This document shows positions 24,841 through 34,481 of a stretch of 64,000 bases of DNA, one piece after another. The DNA lies in assembly GCA_964619535.1 (NCBI GenBank), contig CAZUEX010000001.1:354732-418731 (forward strand). The letters are read 5' to 3'. The stretch is from Leptonema sp964619535. Its GTDB lineage: Bacteria; Spirochaetota; Leptospiria; Leptospirales; Leptonemataceae. The notes below the pieces were generated by a model. It was given only the letters and a program-made list of their open reading frames with translations, had not been told where the DNA came from and searched no databases. The position numbers and the translations under genes are program-made. Positions within the stretch are counted from its first letter, which is position 1. Each line of letters starts with the position of its first letter.

Positions 24841-27159
24841 TCATCGGATTCCAGGATCATAGAGAATCCGGGCTGCATGATAGTGCAGATAGTTCTCGTA
24901 GGTCTTGCGTACATAGTTCCGGCTTTCCTGAACCGGCAGAACTTCGAGAAAGTAGTTGAAGTCTCCCCGGTAGTACTTCCTCTTCCATTTGCCTTTGTTT
25001 CCCGGGCCGCCGTTATAGGAAATCGAAGCCCAGCGAAAATCGCCGTTGTTGGAACGCATCAGGTCTGAGAAGAACTTCGTGCCGAACCGGATCGATGTTT
25101 CGGGGTCCGTCAGGTCGTAATCCTTTACGCCAAGCTTACCGGCAAGCCAGGCCCCCGTTCTGGGCATAATCTGCATCAGGCCGAGAGCGCCGGATCGGCT
25201 TTCTGCAACCTCACGGAACATGCTTTCCTGCCGCATCAGCCCGTAGATCATATCTTCATGCATGCCGTAGGCGCGTGCATACCGCTGAACGATCTTGCGA
25301 TACGGCCGTGGATAGAGCGCCTCCAGAAGGCGTGGCGGAAGCACAAAGGGGTCTTCTGGAATGTTCAATCGGCGGAGCAACGAACGCAGGTAATAGACCT
25401 CTACGAAGAGGTTTCGACTCTGGATGCCGGCAGAAACGAGGTGTTTCAGGTATTCCACATCGGGAAGGTCTCCGTACTGCTCCCGAAAACAGGCAAAGCC
25501 GAGGGAAAACTCACCAAGAGACAGGACCTCCACAACGTCTCTGTCAACGGGCTTTCCATCGAGATAGAGCTCTTTCATCAACCGGATGGCATCCTGGTTG
25601 TAGAAGCCATAGAGATTCTTGCGCGCAAGAAAGCGAAGCGCCTCGTCGTTGCCACCATGCCTGGAAAGCCATCGGTAATAGTCGTTCAGGTTTGCAACGC
25701 CTGTCCAGTCGGAACGGTAATTGCCTCCTTTCCTGCGCTCCCAGAAGGCAACGGAGTAGTAGGAGCCAGGAGCAAAACGGTAGAAGTTATCGGCCAGCTC
25801 TTTTGCCCGTCCTGGATAGTGCTTCTGGTAGTAGCGCCACAGCCAGTAGATGAATCGTCCGCTTCCGGGCTGTTTGGGCAGCCTGGTGGCCGCCGTCTCC
25901 CAGTAGCGTTGGTCGGCCCACTGGATCTTTTCGGGATGATCGCCGATCAGGAAGTTGATCAGCTGGTCATGTATGCGGATGTCAGAATGGTGAACAGCAA
26001 GGTACTCCAGAAGCTCATTAAAGTAAACCTCGCGATTGCCATCTTTCAAAAGGCCGATATAGGCCTTCCACAGCCCGCTGTTGTACAGTCTTGCATGGGC
26101 AAACTGATTTAACAGGGCAAGCGCTGTAGAACGCTGTCTTTTCTTGAGGAGTGCATCCACCCACACTTTCAGCACATCTGTTTCGCGCGACAGATAGGTA
26201 TAGCCTCTTGCGGCCAGGGTTCGCAGATGGGCCGCCTGGTTGGATTCGATCAGATACATGCCATCCTGCCTGATCGTGTCAGCGGAAGTCGTCCTGATCA
26301 GGCTTGCAGGCGAAATGCCCATTTGCTCCGGCCGCATCTGGCCGTAGAAGTGCACAGCGGCACGTCGCTGCCATTCCGAGAGGCCTGGCGTTGCCGGATA
26401 ATCGGGCGCAACAGAGGTCAGGTCCCTGTATATGGCGCGCAGCAGCCAGGAGGCATTGGTATCGGAGGCAGCCTTGAGATAGGCATCGATGGCATCAGCT
26501 TTACGGCCCAGGGCTGCATAGATCTTTCCTCTTGCATGATAGGCAGAGCCCCCGGTAATCCTGTCGTTTTGCTTTATAAAAGCCAGAGCTCGGTCGAACT
26601 GGCGCAGATTATACAGAGAGAGCACGGCATCGGCAAAGAGCCTTCGCGTCACCGGATTGTCGCGTGAAAGATCGGCCTGCAGTAGAATGCCTGCACGCAG
26701 CCTTGTATTGCCCAGTTTTTCTGCCAGCTCACCGGCCCGGCGCAGGGCCAGGTTGCTGAGCATTCCGCGTCCTGTTGCCCGTCCCGCTTCCACGCACGTT
26801 GTGAGGTCCTTTCCACAGAAAAGGCCCGCCGCGCGCAGGTATTCGGTTATCACCGTTTTCGTCTGTTCGGGGTCAGCATGCCGACGCAGCCGCTTTTCTT
26901 CTTCGATGGCCCTGGCCAGGGCATAGCGCTGTGCAGGGTCGACCGGCCGACGATTGCGAAAATGGCTGATAATGGTGGACCAGCGACCGGAACGAATCAG
27001 ATCGTAGATCTCTGCGTTCAGTGGATGCGCAGAAATGGAGGAGCTGACAAGGACCGGTCCCAGTAAAAAAGACAGAAGAAACAGTTTCAAGGAAAGAGGG
27101 GAAGAAATCATTGCAGGGTCCGTGGAAATAGGATTGCTTTTTGTGAAATTCTGCCTCAC
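24841..27159 (-). CDS. slt: soluble lytic transglycosylase, Slt70-like
   Basis: A 772-residue periplasmic enzyme cleaving the MurNAc-GlcNAc bond with 1,6-anhydro product formation. Most of the protein is an alpha-helical, TPR-like superhelix. The C-terminal goose-type lysozyme domain contains the catalytic Glu in 'GLMRQESMFR', the 'SGALGLMQIMP' motif and the 'SYNGGPGNKGKW' segment. The GTG at 27159 has GGAG six bases upstream but lies 11 bases from the divergent gene; the ATG at 27111 puts the signal peptide (MISSPLSLKLFLLSFLL) at the very start and is a strong alternative. Gene symbol by family resemblance. Confidence 0.92.
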   Translation of the reverse strand: MRQNFTKSNPISTDPAMISSPLSLKLFLLSFLLGPVLVSSSISAHPLNAEIYDLIRSGRWSTIISHFRNRRPVDPAQRYALARAIEEEKRLRRHADPEQTKTVITEYLRAAGLFCGKDLTTCVEAGRATGRGMLSNLALRRAGELAEKLGNTRLRAGILLQADLSRDNPVTRRLFADAVLSLYNLRQFDRALAFIKQNDRITGGSAYHARGKIYAALGRKADAIDAYLKAASDTNASWLLRAIYRDLTSVAPDYPATPGLSEWQRRAAVHFYGQMRPEQMGISPASLIRTTSADTIRQDGMYLIESNQAAHLRTLAARGYTYLSRETDVLKVWVDALLKKRQRSTALALLNQFAHARLYNSGLWKAYIGLLKDGNREVYFNELLEYLAVHHSDIRIHDQLINFLIGDHPEKIQWADQRYWETAATRLPKQPGSGRFIYWLWRYYQKHYPGRAKELADNFYRFAPGSYYSVAFWERRKGGNYRSDWTGVANLNDYYRWLSRHGGNDEALRFLARKNLYGFYNQDAIRLMKELYLDGKPVDRDVVEVLSLGEFSLGFACFREQYGDLPDVEYLKHLVSAGIQSRNLFVEVYYLRSLLRRLNIPEDPFVLPPRLLEALYPRPYRKIVQRYARAYGMHEDMIYGLMRQESMFREVAESRSGALGLMQIMPRTGAWLAGKLGVKDYDLTDPETSIRFGTKFFSDLMRSNNGDFRWASISYNGGPGNKGKWKRKYYRGDFNYFLEVLPVQESRNYVRKTYENYLHYHAARILYDPGIR

Positions 27160-27170
27160 CTGGTTCTCCG

Positions 27171-28526
27171 ATGACAGCCCTTCCAGCCGTTCTCAATTCG
27201 TTTGCAGATCAACTTGCCCCTTTCGTGCGACAGGACGATCTGTATGGCAACATTCTGCTCCCTTCTGTGATCGGCAACCAGAAAGGCTGTTTGCGCGCGA
27301 TCATCAACCGACGTCCGTTTTTTCTCTACCGGGGCTGGGCCCTGTCCACTCCGGAATCGCTGGCCTACCTGAAGCGTAAAGAAAGAGAGATTCTAAAGCC
27401 CCTTGCCCGGGCCGTCCTTGACGAAGGGATCGATCGCCTTGAATCCTGTGTGTCCAGCCTGTCCGGCTCTTCCGTTACGCTTTCTTCTACAGTAGAGGCC
27501 ATCTTTCGTTATCTGGTTGTTTCTATGCAGGATGAAGAGGCCCTTCGTCTTGCGGTAATGTACGGAGATCGTGCCGGGCTGTTCCTGCGGCGTTCGGCGG
27601 TGCTGCTCTGTATTGTGGATCCCACGCTTCGCGAGCAGAGGGTGGGGCAGATGGTGGATCAATGGATGACGTCTTTTGATCGACACGTATTGCTGGACTT
27701 CATGGCCCTTGCAGGTGAGGGCCGACCGGAGCAGCTCCGCTTGCCAGGAGAGACTGCAGCGGATGCCCGCCTCTTTTATTCACTCTATGAATCGCATTTC
27801 GATGTAAGCGTGCTTGATGAGATGCTTGACTCCTGGGCTCCCCTGGAGATTGCCCTGGAACGACGCTCTGTGCAGAGCCGACTTCTTTACGTATTCGAAG
27901 CCCTTTTAAGCAGTGGCCGGCTCTTTGCCGCCTTCCGTCTGTACCTGCGTTTACAGAATAGCGGATCCGATCATCGAATCGTAGCAACACTGAAAGAAGA
28001 GTGTCTGCGAGTGGCAATGCTTAACGAACGAATCGACCTGTACAGGCGACTGGCCAAACATGATGAAGAAGAGGACAGGCACCGCCTGCACTACTTTTAC
28101 ATGCTCTATGGACCGGAGCGAGCGCGTTCTTTGGTGTATCTGCTGGCAGGCGAAAACGGCGATGGTTCCTGGGAGGATGAAGTAGATCCTGCTGCCTCAC
28201 GGCTGTATGCGGCCTTTGAAGAGTTTCTATTGCTGGAGGCCTGTGCAGAGGAATTGCGTTCCTTTCGCCGGTACATTGCCACCTTTGCCGGCGATGACTA
28301 TCGACTGCGTGCTTTGCTTGGACGCCTGTATCAGGAATCCGAGCCAGAAACGGCCCTGTATCATTATGATGCCTCTACCCATCCGTCCCTGCGCCGCTTT
28401 CTGGCGATGCGTCTTGCCGAAACCATCGGGCACCGACCGCAAAAAAGGGATCTGCGTTTGAGAAAAATGCTGGAAGCTGCCGTGGTAGACAGAGATCGTG
28501 TGTCTGGAGACCTGCATGAGCGCTGA
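27171..28526 (+). CDS. unrecognised helical protein
   Basis: A 451-residue soluble protein without signal peptide or membrane helix. It is rich in Leu, Arg and Glu with many short helices, and the middle and end could be a TPR- or HEAT-like repeat array ('LLYVFEALLSSGRLFAAFRL', 'LRALLGRLYQESEPETALYH'). I know no matching family. Its start is 11 bases from the upstream end of the divergent slt frame, so the promoter must lie in or near the beginning of slt. The 3' end overlaps the next gene by 11 bases. It is first in a run ending with the acyltransferase. Confidence 0.7.
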   Translation: MTALPAVLNSFADQLAPFVRQDDLYGNILLPSVIGNQKGCLRAIINRRPFFLYRGWALSTPESLAYLKRKEREILKPLARAVLDEGIDRLESCVSSLSGSSVTLSSTVEAIFRYLVVSMQDEEALRLAVMYGDRAGLFLRRSAVLLCIVDPTLREQRVGQMVDQWMTSFDRHVLLDFMALAGEGRPEQLRLPGETAADARLFYSLYESHFDVSVLDEMLDSWAPLEIALERRSVQSRLLYVFEALLSSGRLFAAFRLYLRLQNSGSDHRIVATLKEECLRVAMLNERIDLYRRLAKHDEEEDRHRLHYFYMLYGPERARSLVYLLAGENGDGSWEDEVDPAASRLYAAFEEFLLLEACAEELRSFRRYIATFAGDDYRLRALLGRLYQESEPETALYHYDASTHPSLRRFLAMRLAETIGHRPQKRDLRLRKMLEAAVVDRDRVSGDLHER

Positions 28527-29316
28527 TGAAATCGAAAAGTTGATAAAATTCCTCAGGCAGATGGAAATCATTGTTCGAACCTCCACCAATGCCGCCCAGG
28601 TGGAGCGGGTAAAAAAGGACATTGCCCGGTACCGCGCACGGTTAAAGGAGCTTGTTCCTGATTACCGGCCTGAGAAAGAAACCGTGGACCAGCTGGCTCG
28701 CAGGTTGACGGGCAGCCCGGCAGAGACAACGGCCCAGAAGCCGGTGGCTGTAACCGAGGCCGGTGTTCCCGTAGAGATTGCTGATCGCATTCCCGAAGAG
28801 CGTGCTTCTCCTCATTGCACCGATCCCGATGTAAATTTTGTGGCCTCTGTTGTTAAGGTCATTCTTCGAGAATACTGGCCGGCCATAACAGAGCAGCATG
28901 TGCGCATGGATTTTACCTCCGGCCAGGAACGTCAGGCGCTCCGGTTCAAGCTGGATAACCTGGTTCGCTCGCTTAAGACGCTGACAGAAACGATCGAAGA
29001 GTATGCCACCGCCGAGAAAACGGATTTCCGTGAGCAGCTTTTTAAGATGAAGAACAAGCAAAGCCGGCTTTTTCTTTTTGAAGGCAATGAGCTGTTCCGG
29101 GATTTTAAGGTCTTTCTTGGCAAGCAGATCGAAGAGATGCAACGCGGAGGCTCTGCCATCAAGAATCCGGACGAGCGGATTCGTTTTGACCGCAGCTATG
29201 AAGATGCAACATGGCTTGAGAATCTCACCGTAGGCGAGGCGGTGGTGGAATTCTATAACCTCGTTGATTACGCCATCAAAAAGGTAAACCTTCCCACACT
29301 GAAGCAGGGAAATTAA
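28516..29316 (+). CDS. unrecognised cytoplasmic protein with coiled-coil start
   Basis: A 266-residue protein. The start at 28516 (MSADEIEKL) follows GGAG with 7 bases spacing and overlaps the end of the previous gene. Residues 1-60 look like a coiled coil rich in Lys, Arg and Glu; a variable Pro/Thr/Ala linker follows; residues 110-266 form a charged helical domain ('FRLKIDNL'-type helices and 'GGSAIKNPDERI'). No catalytic motif is seen. Overlap with the upstream gene suggests joint function. It is followed after 9 bases by the SGNH hydrolase. Confidence 0.7.
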   Translation: MSADEIEKLIKFLRQMEIIVRTSTNAAQVERVKKDIARYRARLKELVPDYRPEKETVDQLARRLTGSPAETTAQKPVAVTEAGVPVEIADRIPEERASPHCTDPDVNFVASVVKVILREYWPAITEQHVRMDFTSGQERQALRFKLDNLVRSLKTLTETIEEYATAEKTDFREQLFKMKNKQSRLFLFEGNELFRDFKVFLGKQIEEMQRGGSAIKNPDERIRFDRSYEDATWLENLTVGEAVVEFYNLVDYAIKKVNLPTLKQGN

Positions 29317-29325
29317 CGTCCCCGT

Positions 29326-29997
29326 ATGCGTCGGTTTCTTTTGCTGCCGCTGCTCTTGTTCCTCTGGCCATTCGCTGTGGTGGCCGCAGCCCCGGCCTTT
29401 ATCAGCGATCTGGCAGCCGGGCAGGAGTTAACCGTCGTTGTGTATGGAACAAGCCTGACCGAACGTGGCACCTGGCCCGTACTGATGCAACGAGCCCTGC
29501 ATCGCCGTTATCAGGGAAGGCTCCGTTTGGTGAACAGTGCCATGTCCGGTCAGACCTCACAGTGGGGCGTTTTGCATCTACAGGAACGTGTGCTGCGTCA
29601 TCGTCCCGATGTTGCATTTGTGGAGTTTGCCATTAACGATGCACATGAGCGGTTTGGAATCGATGTGGATGAAATGCAGCAGAATTACCGCTACATGATT
29701 GAACGCATAAGAAAAGAGCTGCCGGACTGCGAGATTATACTGATGACGATGAGTGATGCTGCAGGGCAGGCGGAGCAGAACAGGCAGTTCCGTCTGCACG
29801 AATACTATCAGGCCGTAAGAGATCTGGCAGAAGACTATAACCTGTTTCTGATCGATCTTTATCCTCACTGGCAGAGGTTACGGGCTCGGAATGAACCGCT
29901 TCATCGTCGTTATATGCCGGATGGCTTACATCCTACCGAAGAAGCAACCAGGCGTTTTATTCTGCCCTTGCTCATGAAAGAGCTTACAGGCGAATGA
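29326..29997 (+). CDS. exported SGNH/GDSL hydrolase
   Basis: A 223-residue secreted esterase-like protein with a signal peptide (about residues 1-22). The four SGNH blocks are present: catalytic Ser in 'YGTSLT' (Thr replaces the usual Asp of GDSL), Gly in 'NSAMSGQTS', Asn in 'FAINDAH', and Asp/His in 'PDGLHPTEEA'. It should remove acyl or acetyl groups from carbohydrate or lipid in the periplasm. It overlaps the acyltransferase gene by 4 bases (ATGA), so the two may add and remove the same group on LPS or another envelope glycan; that pairing is inference. Confidence 0.88.
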   Translation: MRRFLLLPLLLFLWPFAVVAAAPAFISDLAAGQELTVVVYGTSLTERGTWPVLMQRALHRRYQGRLRLVNSAMSGQTSQWGVLHLQERVLRHRPDVAFVEFAINDAHERFGIDVDEMQQNYRYMIERIRKELPDCEIILMTMSDAAGQAEQNRQFRLHEYYQAVRDLAEDYNLFLIDLYPHWQRLRARNEPLHRRYMPDGLHPTEEATRRFILPLLMKELTGE

Positions 29998-32057
29998 AGC
30001 CCGCCAGGCGGCACTTTTTTCCCGGTATCCAGGGGCTTCGCGCTGTGGCCGTGTTGCTTGTTCTGTTTTACCATGTATGGCCTGAATCCGTATCCGGTGG
30101 TTTTATAGGCGTCGATGTTTTCTTTGTGCTTTCCGGGTATCTGATGACAGGCCTGCTGATACGCGAGGCTGCTACGGGTCGAATGGACCTGCTTGCTTTC
30201 TGGGCCAGACGAATTCGGCGCCTTCTACCCGCTGCCACTGCCGTGCTGCTCGTATGCCTGATCCTGTCCTGGACGCTGCTTCCTGAAACGAAGCGCACAC
30301 AGGTTGCAGACGATGTTGTTTGGGCCTCGCTGTATATTGTAAACTGGCGCTATGCCTTGCTGTCCACGGATTACGGCCAGCGCGGAGAGGGGCCGTCGCC
30401 CGTGCAGCATTACTGGTCTTTAAGTATTGAAGAGCAGTTCTACATTGTCTGGCCTGTTATGGCAGCGCTGATAGCTCGTTTTGTATCACCGATCAGGCAG
30501 AGAAGGGCCTGTGCTCTGTTAACCGCTGGCTTCTGTCTTGCCTCGTTTTTCTATTCCGTGCATTTTACCGCGACGGGCAGTGCTGCTGCCTATTTTTCCA
30601 GCGGCACACGTATATGGGAGATTGCTGCAGGCGCCTTCTTTGCCTCGCTCCGTATACGGTTAGGGGCAGAAAGACTGGCAGGAATACTGAACTGGGTCGG
30701 CCTTCTATTGATCGTTGCCTCGGGCCTGCTGCTTACAACGTCCATGCCCTTTCCGGGATGGCTTGCACTGTTTCCTGTTTCGGGAACCGTCCTCATGCTT
30801 CTTTCTGATCGGGCTCCGCGATGGTCGCCTCTGTATATCCTGAAATGGAAGCCCCTGCAGTACGTCGGTGATATATCGTATTCAGTGTACCTGTGGCACT
30901 GGCCTGTCGTCCTTTTTCTTCCCGATCTGGCTGGCGATGCTTCCGTTCTTGCCGATGGGCCTGCTCTTGTCCTGCTCTCTTTGCTGGCCGGTATGATCAG
31001 CAAGACGTTGATCGAAGACCCCTTTCGCAGCGGTCGGTTCTCTTTGCTGTTAAGCCGCTGGTATGCCGTGGCCCTGGGAGCCGTTCTTGTGATGATCAGC
31101 GCTGGATCAGCCCTCGGGCTGAAGCACGAACAGCAGGAAAAAGAGCATCTTGCCCGAATCGAGGCCCTGCGCCTCGTTTCCGATAAGGATTATCCAGGAG
31201 CAGCAGCCCTTGATCCCGAGAACCCTGCGGTGATTCGCTCCGGTTTACCGGTAAGGCCTGATCCACTGCTTGCAAAGAAGGACAGGCCCGTTCTTTATAC
31301 CGATGGCTGCGACGCGAAGCAGACACACAGGGCCGTTGCCTGCCACTACGGCAATGCAGGAATGACAGGGACGCTGGTACTGCTCGGCGATTCGCATGGC
31401 GCCCAATATCTGCCAGCCTTGCGCGCGATTGCTGAACGGAAGGGCTGGAGGATCGTTGTGTACCAGAAATCTGCCTGTATGGTCAGCGATTCCGTTGTTC
31501 GCTTTCGTTCGACGGGCAGGATACGGGAGGATTGTGAAGGCTGGAAGAGGGAGGCCCTGAAGGCCGTCCTTCGCATGAAGCCGGATCTTGTGATCACTTC
31601 TACGGCCCTGCCAGACATTTATAACGAGTACTACAGGCTTGCACCGACCGAAGAACTGGTGCAGGGCTATCGCTCCCTGTGGCAAAGCCTTACGGCGGCA
31701 GGCATTCCTGTGCTCGTGATCCGGGACAATCCCAGGCCAGAGATTGACATCCCCTCCTGTGTGGTCCTGAACCGATCCGCTTTGCAGCGGTGCAGTCTTT
31801 CAAAAGAGCAGGTGCTGGATCGACATGAGGACCCGCTGGTGCAGGCCTCCGATTTGCCGATGGTATCCTTGCTTGATCTAACGCCCTTTCTCTGTAACGA
31901 AACGGAATGCCCTGCTGTCATCGGCAATGTGCTCGTATACAGGGACGGCGACCATCTGACTGCAACCTTTGTGCGCTCTCTGGCTCCCTATATCGAGAAG
32001 AAGATCGATTCCCTGTCTGGCGAACAGGGCAGGCCAGGTCTTCTTGAATGGCCCTAA
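29994..32057 (+). CDS. OafA/YrhL-type O-acyltransferase fused to SGNH domain
   Basis: A 687-residue inner-membrane enzyme. Residues 1-375 are an acyltransferase-3 domain with about 10-11 helices and the usual motifs: 'GLRAVAVLLVLFYH', 'GFIGVDVFFVLSGYL', 'RRIRRLLPA', 'HYWSLSIEEQFYIVWP'. A periplasmic SGNH domain covers about 450-687, with 'LLGDSHGAQYLPAL' (Ser in GDSH) and 'DGDHLTATFVRSL' (Asp/His). Proteins of this build O-acetylate LPS O-antigen or peptidoglycan. The start overlaps the SGNH hydrolase stop. The stop overlaps the ilvD stop by 4 bases. Confidence 0.92.
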   Translation: MKPARRHFFPGIQGLRAVAVLLVLFYHVWPESVSGGFIGVDVFFVLSGYLMTGLLIREAATGRMDLLAFWARRIRRLLPAATAVLLVCLILSWTLLPETKRTQVADDVVWASLYIVNWRYALLSTDYGQRGEGPSPVQHYWSLSIEEQFYIVWPVMAALIARFVSPIRQRRACALLTAGFCLASFFYSVHFTATGSAAAYFSSGTRIWEIAAGAFFASLRIRLGAERLAGILNWVGLLLIVASGLLLTTSMPFPGWLALFPVSGTVLMLLSDRAPRWSPLYILKWKPLQYVGDISYSVYLWHWPVVLFLPDLAGDASVLADGPALVLLSLLAGMISKTLIEDPFRSGRFSLLLSRWYAVALGAVLVMISAGSALGLKHEQQEKEHLARIEALRLVSDKDYPGAAALDPENPAVIRSGLPVRPDPLLAKKDRPVLYTDGCDAKQTHRAVACHYGNAGMTGTLVLLGDSHGAQYLPALRAIAERKGWRIVVYQKSACMVSDSVVRFRSTGRIREDCEGWKREALKAVLRMKPDLVITSTALPDIYNEYYRLAPTEELVQGYRSLWQSLTAAGIPVLVIRDNPRPEIDIPSCVVLNRSALQRCSLSKEQVLDRHEDPLVQASDLPMVSLLDLTPFLCNETECPAVIGNVLVYRDGDHLTATFVRSLAPYIEKKIDSLSGEQGRPGLLEWP

Positions 32058-33904
32058 CGTTCGATCTGACTCACGTCGCGAACACCACCTCTTGCCGCTG
32101 AGGTTGCCATGGCGGCGTAGGCACGCAGGGCTGGCGAAACTACCCGATCCCGTTGAACCGGCTTGAAGGCAGCAGATCCTTTTGCCCGCATGGCCTCTCG
32201 TCGCCGATCCAGCTCGTCATCGCTTATGGCAATCCGTATGCTGCGGTTGGGGATGTCGATTTCGATTGTGTCTCCTTCTTCAACAAGGGCAATGTTTCCG
32301 CCTTCAGCGGCCTCGGGAGAGACGTGGCCGATGGACAGGCCCGATGTTCCGCCGGAAAAGCGTCCGTCGGTGATCAGGGCGCAGACCTTACCGAGGCCCT
32401 TCGATTTCAGATAGGAGGTAGGATACAGCATCTCTTGCATACCCGGGCCGCCTTTGGGGCCTTCGTAGCGAATGATCACAACATCGCCGGCCTTTACGCG
32501 GTCGTTCAGGATGCCTTCTACGGCCGCTTCCTGGGATTCGAAGATGCGTGCCGGTCCGGAAAACGTAAGGATGGATTCATCGACCCCTGCCGTTTTTACC
32601 ACACAGCCATCGGCGGCCAGGTTTCCGTAGAGGACGGCAAGCCCTCCGTCCCTGGAGTAGGCATGGTCCAGGTCGCGTATACAGCCATCTGCCCGGTCCA
32701 GGTCCAGCTCCCAGCGTTTTTCCTGCGAAAAGGGCTGTTGCGTCGGGACGTTGCCAGGAGCGGCGGAGAAGCGCTTCTTTGCCGCCTCGGTGACCGTGCT
32801 TGAGCGTACGTCGTATTTCTGAAGGGCATCCTGCAGAGATGGACTGTGAACCGTCGGCACCGAGGTATTCAATAGCTTTGCCCGGTTCAGCTCGCCCAGG
32901 ATGGCCATCACACCGCCTGCACGATGCACATCTTCCATATGAAAACGCTGTGTGGAAGGTGCAACCTTGCACAGGTGGGGGACCTTGCGCGAAAGGCGAT
33001 CGATATCCTTCATTGTAAAATCGACGCCGGCCTCCTGTGCTACGGCAAGCAGGTGCAGGATGGTATTGGTGGAACCGCCCATGGCAATATCCAGGCTCAT
33101 GGCATTCTCAAAGGCAGCAAAGCTTGCAATGGATCGCGGCAGAACGGAGTCATCGCCCTTTTCGTAATAGCGCCGGGCCAGTTCCACAATCAGCCGGCCG
33201 GCCTCAAGAAAGAGTTCTTTGCGATCTGCATGCGTGGCCAGAAGAGATCCATTGCCCGGCAGGGAAAGTCCAAGGGCCTCTGTCAGGCAGTTCATGGAGT
33301 TGGCCGTGAACATCCCCGAACAGGAGCCACAGGTGGGACAGGCCGAGCGTTCCATCTGCTGCACGGCCTCATCGGACTCATCGGGATTGCCGGCAGCAAT
33401 CATGGCATCGATCAGATCGAGGTGTCGTTCCTCGCCATTCATCATGGCCTTGCCTGATTCCATGGGCCCGCCCGATACAAAGACGGTGGGAATATTCAGG
33501 CGCATGGCAGCAAGCAGCATGCCCGGGGTAATCTTGTCACAGTTGGAGATGCAGATCAGGGCATCGGCCGTGTGGGCATTGACCATGAATTCAACGGAAT
33601 CGGCGATCAATTCTCTGGAGGGCAGGGAGTAAAGCATTCCGCCATGACCCATGGCAATGCCATCGTCGATGGCAATGGTGTTAAACTCCTTTGCCACCCC
33701 TCCGGCCTTTTCGATTTCTCGGGCTACAAGCTGCCCCATATCCTTCAGATGCACATGGCCTGGAACAAATTGGGTAAAAGAGTTGGCGATGGCAATGATG
33801 GGCTTGTTGAAATCGTCGTCCTTCATGCCTGTGGCGCGCCACAGGGCTCGGGCGCCGGCCATATTTCGGCCTCGTGTGGTGGTCCAGGAGCGATAGTCTG
33901 GCAT
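32054..33904 (-). CDS. ilvD: dihydroxy-acid dehydratase
   Basis: A 616-residue Fe-S enzyme of branched-chain amino acid synthesis, converting dihydroxyisovalerate and dihydroxymethylvalerate to the 2-oxo acids. Closely Escherichia-like in length and motifs: 'NSFTQFVPGHVHL', the cluster Cys in 'CISNCDKITPGM' and 'CPTCGSCSGMFTANSMNCL', 'GGSTNTILHLLA', and the C-terminal 'GRFSGGTSGLSIGHVSPEAAEGG'-type region split by normal residues. The start is set by AGAGGA before the ATG at 33904. No other ilv gene is adjacent. Confidence 0.96.
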   Translation of the reverse strand: MPDYRSWTTTRGRNMAGARALWRATGMKDDDFNKPIIAIANSFTQFVPGHVHLKDMGQLVAREIEKAGGVAKEFNTIAIDDGIAMGHGGMLYSLPSRELIADSVEFMVNAHTADALICISNCDKITPGMLLAAMRLNIPTVFVSGGPMESGKAMMNGEERHLDLIDAMIAAGNPDESDEAVQQMERSACPTCGSCSGMFTANSMNCLTEALGLSLPGNGSLLATHADRKELFLEAGRLIVELARRYYEKGDDSVLPRSIASFAAFENAMSLDIAMGGSTNTILHLLAVAQEAGVDFTMKDIDRLSRKVPHLCKVAPSTQRFHMEDVHRAGGVMAILGELNRAKLLNTSVPTVHSPSLQDALQKYDVRSSTVTEAAKKRFSAAPGNVPTQQPFSQEKRWELDLDRADGCIRDLDHAYSRDGGLAVLYGNLAADGCVVKTAGVDESILTFSGPARIFESQEAAVEGILNDRVKAGDVVIIRYEGPKGGPGMQEMLYPTSYLKSKGLGKVCALITDGRFSGGTSGLSIGHVSPEAAEGGNIALVEEGDTIEIDIPNRSIRIAISDDELDRRREAMRAKGSAAFKPVQRDRVVSPALRAYAAMATSAARGGVRDVSQIER

Positions 33905-34046
33905 GGAATCCTCTCTAAATTAAGACGTGGGGCAGAGAGCCCTACTGGAAACAAATTGACGGAGGCCTTATCGGGCAAGCGGGAAATAGATTGCAGTTCG
34001 CTCTGGCTGTGGAAAGTTGGGCCAAATCCCGCTCTGGACCGGATCA

Positions 34047-34481
34047 ATGGCAATTGTAAAAACAGCATCGGATGTAACGAATTCTACGATTGGAGAAAAC
34101 TCATACTTCAGTGGACGTTTTTTCATCAACGGTGGTCTTCGTATTGATGGAAAATTCGAAGGAAAATCCCTGCAGGCAGAAACCCTGTACATCGGTGCGT
34201 CCGGAAGAGTGAAGACCAATATTACCGCCAACTCCGTTGTTGTGGAAGGCGTCATCATTGGCAATATTACGGCCCGTAACCGGGTCCTTCTGCTCCCTAC
34301 GGCTCGCATCCTGGGCGATATCTCCACGCCCGAGCTCGTGATTCAAAACGGAGTAATCCTTGAAGGCCGCTGCATGATCTCAAACGACCTGAAGCATTCG
34401 GCCCGGGATTATATCAATGCCGAGTACAACCGTGACAACCTCTCCGTGGACCGACTCTTCGGCAAAGAAAAGGCTTCCTGA
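34047..34481 (+). CDS. bactofilin
   Basis: A 144-residue polymer-forming cytoskeletal protein. The central 'GGLRIDGKFEG', 'LYIGASGRVKTNI', 'VVVEGVIIGNI' and 'LLPTARILGDI' turns are the repeating strands of the right-handed beta-helix, with short polar tails on both sides. Bactofilins bind membranes and in spirochaetes influence helical shape, often by positioning wall enzymes. The ATG at 34047 is preferred; a TTG at 34017 would add ten residues of no family resemblance. The end overlaps pdxA by 65 bases if pdxA starts at 34417. It is the first gene of the run to acpS. Confidence 0.9.
   Translation: MAIVKTASDVTNSTIGENSYFSGRFFINGGLRIDGKFEGKSLQAETLYIGASGRVKTNITANSVVVEGVIIGNITARNRVLLLPTARILGDISTPELVIQNGVILEGRCMISNDLKHSARDYINAEYNRDNLSVDRLFGKEKAS

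Noticed and set aside
25258..26112. Long forward frame (284 codons) antisense to slt
   Set aside because: It is the shadow of a long high-GC coding frame. It has no ribosome-binding site or recognisable protein pattern, while slt has clear motifs throughout.
33956..33961. TTGACG as a -35 element before the bactofilin
   Set aside because: No acceptable -10 hexamer lies 16-18 bases downstream.
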